A stretch of 64,000 nucleotides of DNA, taken from Portulaca oleracea. Taxonomy: Eukaryota; Streptophyta; Magnoliopsida; Caryophyllales; Portulacaceae. Below the pieces are notes generated by a model that was not told where the DNA came from, made no database searches, and worked only from the letters and a program-made list of their open reading frames with translations. The DNA lies in contig CM055873.1 of NCBI GenBank assembly GCA_029582165.1, forward strand, positions 43,889,295 to 43,953,294, written 5' to 3'. Position numbers and translations under genes: made by a program. Positions 46,087 through 58,884 of this stretch are shown here, piece after piece; position 1 is the first letter of the stretch, and each line of letters begins with the position of its first letter.

Positions 46087-47881
46087 TGTTGGAAATATTT
46101 CAAGAGTATAAGACAATTATATAGCCTAAAGAATAAAGTATATCAAGTATAAGGATCATATATAAGTGAAACAATAAGAATATGATCAACACGGGTGAAA
46201 CATGAAGCAACACGGGTCGTGTTGTCTTCCAGAGAGCAAGGAAATCGTTCCTGGGCTCAACACGGGTCGTGTTGCACCCAACACGGATCGTGTTGAATGC
46301 CAGGATTGTTTTAAATGCTAACGGCTATATGATTTTGTGTAATTAGTGTTTGATATCGTTATTAAACACGATTATTATGAGATTGCAACAACTATATGAC
46401 TTGACTTGGTCAAGGTCATATTAAGGGCATAATCTCATCATTAAGACTCTTGATTATCCTTTGACTAGGGTATCCTAAGTGGGTGGTATTCTCCTATAAA
46501 TAGGAGACATCCTAGGCTATTTGAGACACACCAATCTAAGCTAATCACAACCTCATTCTTGTCTAGACTGCAGCTATACTTGGGGTTTTTTGGATTTTGG
46601 ACCCTCAACTTTGGGGGTATTTATTATTTGATACCACACTTTTTAAAGTTTATTATTTAGACCCTGTACTTTGTCTCCGGTGACATTGTGGACGTTAATA
46701 TAGTATTCCGGTCAAAAAAAGCTCTTAACTAAGTTTGACTATTTTTTCCTTCCAACTTTGCCATTTAATTAATGATAAACTTCCAGGTTTGCCCTTGATT
46801 TATTAATTTTTTATTTTCCCTTCACTTATTTATTACTACCAAAATTCACACATTTAAAATTTTTTAATTTAAAAATTATTAAGAACTTCAAAAATTTTAA
46901 AAATTATAAATTAAAAATTAAAATAATAAAACATTTAAATAATTAATAAAGTTTAAAAATAAAAAATTAAATATAAACTTAAAATTTAAAATGTTAAAAT
47001 TTAAAGATTTTAAAATTTTGAAATTTTGAAAATTTTAAAATGTTAAAATTTTAAAATTTTGACATTTAAAAGCTTAAAATTTTTAAATTTAAAATTTTAA
47101 AATTTTAAAATTTTAAATTTAAAAATGTGAAATTATAAAAAATTAGCAACTTAAAATTAAAAATTAAAATATCAAAAATTAAAAAATTGAAAATTGAGAA
47201 TTTTCAAAAATTAAAATAAAAAATACCAAAAATCAAAAATCAAAAATTTAAAAATTTAAATTAAAAGATTAAAAAAATTTAAAAATTTATAATTTTACAA
47301 TTTTAAAAATTAAAAATTTGGAAATTAAAAATTAAAAATTATAATCAAAATGAAAATGATAATTAAAAACTTAAAAATTAAAAATTAAAAATCAAAAATT
47401 AAAATTATATATTTTAGAAATTAAAAATTAAAAATTAATAAAAGTCAAAAACCTTTAAAAAAATAAAAATTTTAAAAATTAAAAATTAAAAATTAACAAA
47501 AGTCAAAAACCTTTAAAAATTGATAAGGACAAATCTGGAATTTTATGTGTATTTTGGCCCTTTGCCGGAGTAAAACTTAAGATTGGGCTAGATTTTTTGG
47601 GTACCCAAAGTACAGGGTCCAAAAAATAAACTTTGAAAAGTGTGGTACCAAATAATAAATACCCCCAAAGTTGAGGGTCCAAAAACCAAAAAACCTCTAT
47701 ACTTGAGTGATTCAAGTGAGAATCTATTTCTTGAGTGTTACAAGTGCTAAGTTTTATCCCTTTGAACATTTACGGTATAGTAAATAGTTCTTAAGGAAAG
47801 TGAATTCTAGGCCACAACTCTTAGCGTTATCCAAGCGAGTTTCCATTATTCTATATACCGTTTACTCCCTTTCCTCCAACA
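46087..47881 (+). mobile_element. Solo LTR (Copia-like), interrupted by a MULE-type element
   Basis: Starts TGTTGGAAATATTTC and ends CCTTTCCTCCAACA, flanked by the perfect 5-bp duplication TACAT (46082-46086 and 47882-47886). A TATA box CCTATAAATAGGAG lies at about 46492-46505. Without the inserted element the LTR is about 670 bp. Three CAACACGGGTCGTGTTG-type palindromes lie at about 46190-46300. There is no second LTR or internal sequence nearby. Confidence 0.8.
46583..47696. mobile_element. MULE-type TIR element with an AT-only core
   Basis: Inverted arms of about 100 bp: GGGTTTTTTGGATTTTGGAC on the left and its counterpart ending 47696, with TTTGGGGGTATTTATTATTT pairing with AAATAATAAATACCCCCAAA. 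A perfect 9-bp duplication CTATACTTG lies at 46574-46582 and 47697-47705. The core 46850-47520 consists almost only of AAAATT/TTTTAAA words. It is inside the solo LTR and therefore younger. Confidence 0.9.
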
Positions 47882-47886
47882 TACAT

Positions 47887-48539
47887 CTCTACGAGCTTCC
47901 TCTTCCACACTTTCCAAAGAGTCGTCCCTCAGCAGAGAGCACTCTCCTAAATCTCGTGCAACCTCCTTGGATTTTTTATTTTCAAGAGTCTTTCACAATT
48001 CATACTGCCTAAAAGATTTAAAAAAACTTGAGATTTTTTTATAGTTAAGACTTGGGTTCAATTCATTAATCTTGGGTTCAATTCATTAATCTTGGGCTTG
48101 GTCTCGGCTCGATGCTCGAGTCTACTCGATTTTTTTTAATCTTTTTAAAATTTGAAATTCTCCAAACTTCAAACAAATATCAAGTAGATATCTTTCCATC
48201 AAAAAAACCAAGTAGACATCTAGATATTTATTAAACTTAACTATAAAATAACAAGTAGATATCCTTACAATAAGGATATAATCAAGTAGAGTTTAAACAT
48301 TATTGACACTTGAGTTTTACTGAGCTTAACTAAAAAAAAATTAAAGAAAATTAACAAATTTATGTTTCAATATTTAATTTTAAACATCTAATTAATATAT
48401 AATTTACCTACATCAATGGAGCAAAACTTACCTCTTATCTAAATTACTTAAATGAGCTTAGTCGACCCGAACTTTGATCAAATTGAAATCAAACCGAATT
48501 TTAACTAAGTCGAGGTTGAGCTGTTTGCAAACTACCTTA
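47887..48539. other. Intergenic stretch
   Basis: No gene seen. A short direct repeat CTTGGGTTCAATTCATTAAT occurs twice at 48051-48090. Confidence 0.4.
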
Positions 48540-48759
48540 GAGCACTAGCAATGCGGAATGAAACCCATGAAATTCTGACACTCTCTCTTCTACTTGGCAC
48601 ACCCTCTCTCCTCCTTTTCTTCCATCCCTTTGAGTTCTGGAATGCTGCAGAGTTCCAGAACTCAAAGGAATGAAGAAAAATGAGGAGAGAATGTGTGCCA
48701 ACTAGAAAAGAGGGGATCAAAACTCACTCCATTGATAAAATTTTACATTGCATATGCTC
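48540..48759. mobile_element. Tourist-like MITE with a strong internal hairpin
   Basis: Termini GAGCACTAGCAATG and CATTGCATATGCTC with TTA duplication (48537-48539 and 48760-48762), as for PIF/Harbinger MITEs. The centre, 48628-48668, has CCTTTGAGTTCTGGAA facing TTCCAGAACTCAAAGG. Confidence 0.82.
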
Positions 48760-49409
48760 TTAGATCATCTATAGCCCTAAGGTCCACAGGGTTGATTGTT
48801 TGGCATTATTTTCTCAACTAATACTACTACAGGGAAGGAAACATCAATCCACCCTAAAGTGAAACATGTCTTTGTTACTTTTAACTCTCAGTTAAAAGCA
48901 TTTCTGTCTATCTCTCCTTTTGTTTTCCCACTTTTCACCGCATATGTTTTTCACCTTTTAGGGGTTTGAAATTAAACCTCTATAAGGTTTAGACTTTCTT
49001 TTTGACATAGTTTATTGATAACATGACTCATTATGGATTTCTATGAAAATGAACATTCAGTAGATTTAGCAATTGAGTCCTTTAGATTATAAATGTACAT
49101 TAATATTAATATAAAAGGATTTGGATAATTTCTAAATATTAACTTTTAATAGAGTATTTTTTATTAAATATGTGAAACGCTAATTCATACATTAAATGTC
49201 AACTTTATTAATGTTTTAGGAAATGCTATACTTGAAATGTTAAATGTTGTTTAAAATGTTAGCTAACCAAAGTCTAATATTTGTCTAATTAAAGTATTAA
49301 CTTGGTCAAAACAATGAATACAATCACAAACAATATTGTTGAATACAGTCTTAACGAATAGGAATTATTAATAACCCTGAGAGCAATGGAATGACAAATA
49401 CTACTATAA
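48760..49409. other. Intergenic stretch
   Basis: No gene seen. The right-hand end may carry another degenerate GAGCAATGG terminus. Confidence 0.35.
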
Positions 49410-49789
49410 GAGCATGTTCAATGGTTAGAACTCATTCCAATGACTCCACCAACATTTCATTCCATTTCTTGGCAATAATAATTTTTGTAAGTTCCACAGT
49501 TTTGAAATTCATTCTAGAACTGTAAACCTTTCAGAATGAAATCTAGATCTTCCATCTTTCCTTATTTTTATTGATGGAAAATTAATTTTTTTCTTTTTAT
49601 TTTACTTCAAAAATATATATTGTGTGTGATAAATTAGGACAATGAAAAATATTTATTTAAAATTCCCAGTTAGAATTTCATCTATTGTGGGGAACAAAAA
49701 AATGACTTCCAAAAATTTTAAAAATAAGATGAATTGTTAGGATGACCCCACCGAAGACACAAAACAATAGAATGACATTGTACACGCTC
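49410..49789. mobile_element. Tourist-like MITE
   Basis: Termini GAGCATGTTCAATGG and CATTGTACACGCTC, with TAA duplication at 49407-49409 and 49790-49792. Related in its terminal bases to the element at 48540. Confidence 0.75.
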
Positions 49790-49968
49790 TAAGTAAATTA
49801 ATTATGAATCTATCCTTCCATTAAATTGTAGTATATATTACATAATTGAATTCCCTACTCTCTTTAGAACTTCAGATTCTAGAGTAATGCCAATGGAACA
49901 TTACATCACATGACCTGTGCTCTTTCGGCATATATATATATACATATAATAATCATAAATATTCTATG

Positions 49969-49969
49969 A

Positions 49970-50019
<50 letters not shown>
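49969..50019. repeat. (AAT)n microsatellite
   Basis: About 17 uninterrupted AAT units. Confidence 0.95.
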
Positions 50020-50020
<1 letters not shown>

Positions 50021-51851
50021 CCTATTGCATGCATATATAATCCACAATCTCAATAGCTTTGTTTTTTTTTTCTTTCATTACATATTTTTTTTAGATGTTC
50101 TTTCATTACATAAATTAAGTTAATTAATTAGTGAAGTTTCTACAGAGTACTTTCTTTAAATCCGCATTATGGGATATATGCTCAACCATAATTCCTCACA
50201 CACATCACTTTCACCAGAGAATTAATTGTACATTCTCTAAATAATCATAGCCTTTCTAGGCTCAATGAATCATTAAGTCTACAATAAATTCCTACAATGA
50301 TTAAACTATATATCCAAACAACCCTTGACATATTTAGAGCTCACAAAATTTTGTCGGATCTAAATTAATACTCGAATCATCCGACTAAAAAAAAACATCA
50401 GGTTTGCACTGCACATAGATTTCTCTTCCGAATATTCAGACATAAATTTCTCTTTTTATATTGTCTGAACCCGATTTCGACCCGAATTTCTTTATCTCAA
50501 TTGTTTGACCCGAAATAATATTAATTTTAAACATGAATTTCTCGTCCGAATTTTGACATTATAAATTTATAATAGAATAAAGAAAGCAAAGAATATAGAG
50601 GTTTGTATGCTTCTTTTTTCACATAAACATAATTAAATTGAATAAAACTGGTATACGTGTGCAAGCTCCATAGCATCCAATTTGGGCGCACCTTGCGGAA
50701 AGGAGCTAAGGGCTAGTCTAATAACCTAGGCAAAGCAATTGATTGGAAGCCCTAAAAAGAGAGAATAATTATTGGAATTAATGGGTAATTAATTCATTAA
50801 TTATCATTTCATTGGCAACCAAAGTGGTATTACCATATGACATATCATATGGAATTATATATGGATTGGTAGTATTTTCAATCCACACGCTTTGTCGTGG
50901 CATATATCTCCCAATAGTACTACTTCTCTCTTTTTTTATTTTTATTATGGCTTTTGCTCAATTTATATAATAGTAAAGTAATTAGTACGTGGGAGAATTT
51001 CAGACAAAGTTTCTTGGTGAACTTTACATGTAGTGAATCTAATGATCATTGGCATTAAGAATTCCATTTTATATTAATGTGCTATTAATTAATCTATGTG
51101 CTTGTAAATAGTTGTAATAATAGGATAGATATCAGCCGGGATTATAGATATCTATTACTCCGTCCGTTCTTTTTTAAGTTTCTTTTAGAGGTGGTGAGGA
51201 ATATCCTCAACTAAAATTTGGGATGATAAATATAAAAAACAGTAATTAATATATTATTGAAATGATAAAATAATGGATAATATGAAATAAGAAAAATTAA
51301 TTAAAAAGTCAAATAAAAAAACGAAGACAGTCGTTCATAACAAAAAAAAAATAGGGCCCTTTATGTTTTATCTATTGACACAAATTATAAAATATGTAGA
51401 AAGATATATAAATACCTAATAACCTAAAGCAGTTGAATGTCAAAAATTTACATTTAAATCTTTTATTAACTCCTACTGTTTCACATATTAATACTACATA
51501 TATATCTTTACATTTTTTTTAGGGTTGAAGTACTTTAAAAAGTATCCATTGTTGAATTGGATAGATTTCAAAGCACTATGGAGTGAGTTCTCATCAAGCT
51601 AAGGTTGAATTGATTCAATTCAAAGTTAGACAAACTTAGAAAGAAGTAAACCAACCAATGAATAAAAATACTTACAAAAATAGTCCACCAAATTTATACA
51701 ATAGCTAGTTGTCCTTCTTGTCTCATCTTAGATAGATGGGGAAAGGTGTATTCGTCTTAGCACATCACTTCAGAATTCACAAACAATTTTATCACAAATT
51801 GCACTACCACCTTCCCATTTTCTATATAATTCTTATAGTTTTTTTCTTTTT
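50020..51851. other. AT-rich intergenic stretch
   Basis: No gene is seen. A Stowaway-like terminus CTCCGTCCGTTC lies at about 51159. The other end is not clear. Confidence 0.4.
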
Positions 51852-52746
51852 TGTTGGAACAAGAGTCAAGGTGCTTTACCTGCGTATCTATAAATGACCT
51901 TATACAAGGTTTTAATGAAAGATAAAAGAGCAATCAAAATAGGGAACATTTCTGGAAAATTAATATCCAATATTTCTCTCCATATTTCTATCCAATCTAA
52001 TCAAATACACTGACGATTTTGCAGGAAGCAAATCGACAAGCAAAATGGAAGGAAGAGAAGATTGAGAAATCTCCGAAAAGAAGGAAAGCAAATCGGAAGC
52101 TAACAAGGAAAGTGAAGCAGTGAGCAAATAAAGGAAAGAATCTTCTTCAATGTCTACCATCCAAAACAACGACCAAGCCACTAATATAAATAGAAAACTT
52201 GAAGATTGAAGACTTAGGCAATTCCACGGAAGTAATCGCAGAGTAGGAAATCCGTGGAATTTTTGAGTGTGTAGCCAATGGTTCCAAGGCGAAGGCAATT
52301 CCACGGAATTTTTGAGTGTGTAGACTTCTGGTGAAGGTATAGCCAGGGACCTTGGTGAGTGTTCGTTGTATCCATATGTGATGGTGAGAGTTTGTGTAGC
52401 AAAGTCTTGAAGAACTAAGACTTTATGAGTTTGAGTTTAAATGTAATCCATCATGTTCCAAATCGCCGCTAGGGTTTTTCCTACGACGATCCTTATCTGT
52501 AACTGTATCAATGACCTTTGCCCGTGGTCGATCAGTGAATCCATCAGTAACTGCCTTCAGTCTGTTACTTCTTGCTTTGTTTCGTAAGTGTATCTTGTTC
52601 TTTGATTCTTATAAATATAAAGAGGTATTTCAGTTACACCTTATTTTGATCATTGGTTTGAAACCAAAGAAGTTTGTTCTAATGTTCTTACCTAGTCTGT
52701 AGATCTTATTTGTCAAATTCACGCCCTATTGGGTTACGTTCCTACA
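51852..52746 (+). mobile_element. Probable solo LTR
   Basis: Starts TGTTGGAACAAGAGTC and ends GGGTTACGTTCCTACA, flanked on both sides by runs of T that could be a TTTTT duplication. A TATA-like TAATATAAATAG lies at about 52184-52195. A direct repeat TTTTTGAGTGTGTAG occurs at about 52260 and 52310. The open frame on the minus strand (51960-52304) is treated as chance. The T-run makes the duplication weak evidence. Confidence 0.6.
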
Positions 52747-53470
52747 TTTTTTAGGTCCTCTTCTTTGGTTAGGTTGGATACAACTCTCCCAACTTATCCT
52801 AACTTATTCATCCTAACCTGAAAATAAGCTAACCAAAATTCATGGATGTTAGCCAATATTTAGAATTTTGACCATTATTTTTTAATATATATAATGATTT
52901 ATTTTATGAAAAATTATTATTAAATCGATTTACTATAAAAAAAAAATATTATTACAAGAAATATAATATTAAAATTTTTGATATTATTATAAAAAATATA
53001 ATCATCAAAAAAGATATTTAAAAATATAAATATTTAATAATTAACAGATAATAATTAAAAAAAAAAAGAGGAAATAAATATACATTTGACATGAGACTTT
53101 TATGCCTTATGATCCATTCGTGATTCACGTACATTAATTTTATCATTTATAACTATGCATTTGGTATGGCATATGATCGATATATATGCCTTTTTCTTAC
53201 TGGAGTACTACTTTTTTTAACAAATCAGGAATCATACTCTATATTATAATTTAATTGTTCGCGTATTTAATTGTGTTAACAATATACTTATCAGAATAAA
53301 GCTGAAATATATTATTTCTAACTGATCATATGATTGCCAAACCATACCATATTACCATGCATGATAATTGATAAAAGAGACAACTCTCATAGAAAAAGAG
53401 AGAGAGAGAACAATCTCAACCAAAGAACCAGGAAAAAAGGGATAAATAATGTATCCAAAAAATTGTAATG
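52747..53470. other. AT-rich intergenic stretch
   Basis: Nothing recognised apart from a degenerate Tourist-like start near 52752, similar to the element in MYB intron 1. Confidence 0.35.
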
Positions 53471-53770
53471 TTACCTCCGTCCCATAATATTTGTAACTTT
53501 AACTAATTTCTCCTGTCTCATATACTTGTTACTTTATAATTTTAATACTACTTTTTTCAATTATCTATTTTTTTAATCAATTTTTCTTATATAAAGATAT
53601 TAAAAGTAAGAGAGAGAAAGATATCAATATAATTTTATTGATTTTCTAAATTTTCCCAACTAATTTTTCACAACTTTAGTTTCCATACAACACAACAATT
53701 AAATAACTCATTTGATTGATTTTCTAAATTTTGGCTAAATGGACAAGTATTGTGGGATGAAGCTAGGTAG
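53471..53770. mobile_element. Stowaway-like MITE, degenerate
   Basis: CTCCGTCCCATAATATTTG at the left and CAAGTATTGTGGGATGAAG at the right are imperfect inverted termini near TA dinucleotides. Confidence 0.6.
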
Positions 53771-54152
53771 TAATATCTAAATAATAAATGATAAATGATA
53801 AACATCTTGCTGTAAGATGACATCTCACATAAATCACTTATAAAATTAAATGTAAATATATTTATTTATGACTTACAAATGATATAAAAATATTTATTTA
53901 TTTATATTTTTTCATAAATATAAAACTATGCATAAAATATGCATTTTCTACTATGATTGATAAAATTACCTATTATTTATATTTTTTTTGACCTAACAAA
54001 TAAGTATTATATTATTGTAGTTGATAAATATACATAATCATTAAAGAAAATATTATTAAAAGCTAACAAAATGTGAAATATAGATAATTCAAGATGGTAA
54101 ATAATAACCATCTTGAATCAAGATGTGTATCATTATCTATAACAAATACTAA

Positions 54153-54358
54153 CTCCGTCCCAAAATGTTTGTCCGTTGACTAAATTTTGACTGTTAATTA
54201 CTCATAAATTATAATGAATTAAAATATGAAATCACTACCATTAGAAAGATAATTTGCTAGAGATTACAATAACGGTAATTTTATATTGTAACTCATTATA
54301 ATTTGTGAGTAATTAACGGTCAAAATTTAGTCAACGGACAAACATTTTGGGACGGAGG
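54153..54358. mobile_element. Stowaway-like MITE, long arms
   Basis: CTCCGTCCCAAAATGTTTGT on the left pairs with ACAAACATTTTGGGACGGAG on the right. The pairing continues through TTGACTAAATTTTGAC and TTAATTACTCA. Close homologue at 61312-61521. Confidence 0.88.
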
Positions 54359-55013
54359 TAGTATAAACAAATAAATAAAGATAGATAGATTACGCGTAAC
54401 TGGATAACAGGTAGCTAAAGGACGAGTATACATAAGTATGTAGAAGCAGCAGGAATATCACGTGTTACTACATTATTGTTGGTATTCAGTATTCTGCATG
54501 GAATTTATTTACTATTCCCAGATTCGTCAGAATTAAATAAAATAAAAAGTAAGAAGATGACACACAGAAGTTGTCTCCAATATTCCCTACTAATTAATTA
54601 CTATTTATTAAATTATTAATTGCTATTGGAGGCACTGAATTAAGAGTTAAAGTGGTCATTTGCGATTTCTTTTTATACAAATATTTACGAAAATGTATTC
54701 TTAATTATCATCATTTTTGTTACTTAATTATTTTGTGTTAGTTTAATCTGATTTGCAAATCACCTTTGGATCCTGACCTTGATCTGATAATGAGTGCTGC
54801 ATAAAAATGTTAAATGTGGATATGAGAACAATAAGATTTCGCACTGTATAAATTTGTAAAAGAACAAGAGGGAAAAAAAATAATAGGGAAGAAGTTTTGC
54901 TTTTGGAATCCACGAATTAATTACATGAGATATCGAATTGTGGATATCTCTTTTATGAATAATTGAATATAATGCATGCCCAGTTTAACATGAAATATAA
55001 CTTTTATAGCTTA
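54359..55013. other. AT-rich intergenic stretch
   Basis: No gene or repeat recognised. Confidence 0.4.
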
Positions 55014-55277
55014 GGACCTGTTTTTTTATACGGTATCGCTGCGGTGCGGTTGCGATATGGTGGAGTGTGGTGAAGTGTGGTGAGTTGTGGTAAGTTGTGG
55101 TGGAAGTTGGGGTAGGTGGGGTAGGTGAAGAGAGGGAATATAAAAAGTATAGGAGAAAAGTGAGGAGAGAGAAAAGTGATGATTTGTGGTAAAGTGTGGT
55201 TGAGTGTGGTGAAAGTGTGGTAGAATATTGAGTAGTACGGTACCGCGCGGTGTGATACCGTATAAAAGAACAGGGCC
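55014..55277. mobile_element. Tourist-like MITE with TTA duplication
   Basis: Termini GGACCTGTTTTTTTATACGG and CCGTATAAAAGAACAGGGCC. TTA at 55011-55013 and 55278-55280. The interior is a purine/GTGGTG-rich stretch, open on the minus strand as a Ser/Thr/Pro/Tyr-rich chance frame. Confidence 0.88.
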
Positions 55278-55396
55278 TTAGTGTAATTCCTTTATGAGTA
55301 ATTCTTATGTAAGACATTCTCATCATAAATTTATCGTAAGACATAATGTTATGGTGATTATTAATTTATCGATATATTTGGGCTGACTATAATAAA

Positions 55397-56923
55397 AATT
55401 GTCCCTTGATAATTGATATTTTGACTGAATTTTAATCGTTAATTATTCACAAATTACAATGAGATACAAATTTATGACTAGAAAAATTACTTTGAGCAAC
55501 AAAAAGGTTTGTGGTCTTGGTCCAATTTTTGTTGCCCTTTAATTAACATGGGGCATCAAAAAAAAATAATCATGATTGATAGTTTTTATCCTCGAAGCAC
55601 AAAGTTTGTGCTACAAATTAGTAAAAATGATAGCACAATGTAGCTGTGTTGGGCAACAAAAATTTTTTGTTGCCTTAGTAGCCTTAGACAACCATTTTTC
55701 TTTAAATTATCACCCTGTCTATATCAATTGCAACAAAAAAATATTTTGTTTTCAAATATAGTGTATTTAACTACAAAATTATTTGGTTGTCTTATTTTAA
55801 ATTAATGCAATAATAATTTTTTTTGTTGCTCAAACTACTCTAAATTTATTGCCAAAACATATTTGGTTACCTCTATTGTAATTTTTAGTAAAGTATCATT
55901 CTAATACCGTTAATTTCATGTTGCAACTCATTGGAGTCAATTGCATTTACCCTACCTGAGATTTGCTGTAATAATTTTTACACACCCCACATTTGTGAAA
56001 TAATTTTTTACCTTACCTCACATAAGCTCTGAGTGTTTTTTATCCTACCCAAGGTTTGTCGTAATAGTTATTATACAAACTACCTTTGTAAAATAATTTT
56101 TACCCTACCTCACAATAGTTGTAAATGATTTTTACTTAACTTGTTATGATAGTAAGTGTTACTGAAAATCTAGATCTTCGATATCCACCTTTACTACTGA
56201 AGATCTAGAATCCAAAACATCATTTGAATGTCATGAAATGTCATCCTAAGAACCAAACAGGAAGTAATCTACAATGAAATCTCAGTCTCCATCATCTATG
56301 CTCCATTAAATTTTCTCTAACCTCTCATTCCTCCCTTACTACCCTCTGCGCTGTCGATCATGTAGATCAATCCTAAACCTTTTCAGAGTTGTCGATTTCC
56401 ACCAAAATGTGAATCTACCCATACATAACTAGTTATTGATTTATACATCATGATTTAAGTTATCACAGTAAAAATAAAATAAAAAGTGATAAATAAAAAA
56501 TACCCCTACTCCTAGCTAAACGCTTCATTATATAAATTATCGGTCGCGCAAAAAAATTGTGCGTCCAATACGATATAGATTGCTCTGTTAAGTCATGACA
56601 TCCTTGTTATGTTGTAGTATTGCAATAACACTTATAACAAACCTCAAGTAGGGTAAAAATTATTTACAATTTATGTGAGGTAAGGTAACAATTATTTAAC
56701 AAAAGTGGGGTGTGTAGTAATTATTACGTCAAACTTCAGGTAGGATATAAAACACTTAGAGCTATTGTGAGGTAAGGTAAAAATTATTTCACAAATGTGG
56801 GGTGTGCAAAGATTATTACCGCAAATCTCAGGTAAGGTGAATGTAATTTACTCAACTCATTGTAATTGTAAATAATTAACGGTCAAAATTTAATTAAAGT
56901 GTCAGTTAATTTTGGGACAGAGG
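55397..56923. mobile_element. Nest of MITEs: Stowaway-like outer element with inserted inverted-repeat elements
   Basis: The outer arms (TTGACTGAATTTTAATCGTTA at about 55421 versus TAACGGTCAAAATTTAAT at about 56877) fit a Stowaway-like family. Inside, 55491-55833 has inverted ends TTTGAGCAACAAAAA and TTTTTTGTTGCTCAAA. 55933-56852 is a separate element (next entry). The outer assignment is less certain than the inner ones. Confidence 0.55.
55933..56852. mobile_element. MULE-type MITE with 9-bp duplication
   Basis: Perfect flank CAACTCATT at 55924-55932 and 56853-56861. The inverted arms of about 220 bp include CTACCTGAGATTTGC facing GCAAATCTCAGGTAAGG, and ACACCCCACATTTGTG facing CACAAATGTGGGGTGT. 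Non-coding. Confidence 0.9.
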
Positions 56924-58884
56924 TAGTGTAATTATTAGTCACATTTACATTAAAAGTCATTTTAATATCACTTATTTGTTATAAGAAAATATTAAAAATA
57001 TCACCTTATGAAAAGTCTGTCTCACAATATATAGATTTACATGAGATGGTCTTATACTAAAATATACTTTGATTTAGATATGTAACGTAATCATCTCAAT
57101 CAACATTAAGTTACATTGAGCTGGATTCTATAACAATCATTTTCGGTGGTTCGATATATAGGTGATAGTCAAATTTATAAAGTACAACAAAGTCTAAAAA
57201 ACGGCTCTATAAAACAACTTTGAAATTTGTTTTCTCATTTGAGATATTGATCTCTCATAATTGCAAGTCAAGTAGTCCATTTGAAAATTTAACTTCTACA
57301 TTTGAAGAAACATTTTCCCCTCATTTTTCAAAAAGAAAACTAAAAAAAAGCTATTGATAAATATTTATATTTTGTTACATAATGTCTCGTAAATATGATC
57401 AGACATATAAACCAAGAGCATAGTGTTATGATTATTTGAAAATGGGACATTCATCCTCTCTATTTAGAGTTCGAATTTTAGCAGTGACAACTTTGTTGAT
57501 AAATATTATGATTATTCTAAGAATATTTTGCAGATTAGCTTTTACTATTAGCCATTTATTGAGCCTTGTCTAATACTTGTGTGACGCAATTTATTACGTG
57601 TTTCTAGAGCACGTGCTCTAAATATGGTCATTATTTCACTCTTAATAGCATAATTGTTCACTTATATTTACACGTTGTTCACTCTCAATATCATAATTGT
57701 TCACTCATATCTATCCGGAGCACATGTTCCAAGTACATGTATGTAATATATATTGCTTGTGCATGTCACCCTTTCTAATTTGTTAACCCACTATAGTTTA
57801 CCCTTGCGGAGGGCCCAATGGATATAATACTTAGCTTTGTTTTAAAAATTTCAAATATATAAGGTCATGTTTAGCAAAGCCATTCGTTTAAGCAACAAAT
57901 AGCTGCTTAGATAATGAATCGTAGTTTAGGTCACAGATTATTGATTAATGTAGATTGATATCATAGTATATAAATCATTTTTGAGGACAAAATACCAAAG
58001 GTAGTTTTTGACCAAAAAGTGAAACGATACATCAAATATTGTAAGTTAACTTCATTTAACATTTTCAAAAAATGGTGATTGGAACACTAAAGTTTCTTGA
58101 AACGCCGTTTCAATCATTAAGGTTATATTTGACAATAGCCCGTTCGGTGTAGTGTTGTATTAATCAAACCGAAATCCTAAATGGATAATTAATATTGATG
58201 TTCGGTAAACTAGCATTTGAGCTAGTGGTTGGTATTTTCAACCAAACTTTCTCGAAATATTAACAAAGTTAACATTTAGTGTTGGGTTTAATATTTTATA
58301 TTTTTTGGTCAAAAAACACCTTAAAAAAATTTTAGCTTTAGAAATGATCCGTATTCTTTTATGTTAATTTACATTAACCATCTAATTTAACTACGAAAAT
58401 AACCAAACATAATTTCTTCAAACACTCTCTTGAACAACCACTCAGTACCCTATACAATGGAACCACTATATGCTACTCAAGCCACTATATGATAAAATTT
58501 TCAATTAATTATATGTCATTATTAATTAGAAAGAGTGGATCATCCAATGTTACAAACATTATTACCAGACACGAACTCAATAGATGAATATAATGCAAAA
58601 CGAAAATAAATAATAATTTTCACTTTTGATGGCATATACTTTGTGGCATTGATTTCAACCTTTTTTTTAAAAAATAAATATATAAATATGGGTACTACTA
58701 AAGAAATTGAGTAGGTGGGCAGAATGTACCAAAGCAACAATATATATAAGGAATGTGAATAAGGAAAAAGAACTTGCTTGAGAAAGGCATATAAAGCAAA
58801 GAATCCCATCTTCTAGAGTGATCCCGGCCATGATAATATATAGTTTTTCTTGGATAGAATTATATATATATATATATATATATA
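56924..58884. other. AT-rich intergenic stretch
   Basis: No gene. The short palindrome AGAGCACGTGCTCT is at about 57607-57620 and a (TA) run at 58861-58884. The open frame at 58540-58809 has no domain. Confidence 0.4.

Noticed and set aside
46850..47520. CRISPR-like or satellite array in the AAAATTTT stretch
   Set aside because: No fixed period or spacer structure; it is low-complexity AT sequence inside a TIR element.
51960..52304. 114-residue minus-strand hydrophobic frame
   Set aside because: Antisense to a probable solo LTR; no signal or domain that I recognise.
54985..55344. 119-residue minus-strand frame rich in Ser/Thr/Tyr
   Set aside because: It covers a Tourist-like MITE with TTA duplication; the composition comes from its GTGGTG-type filling.
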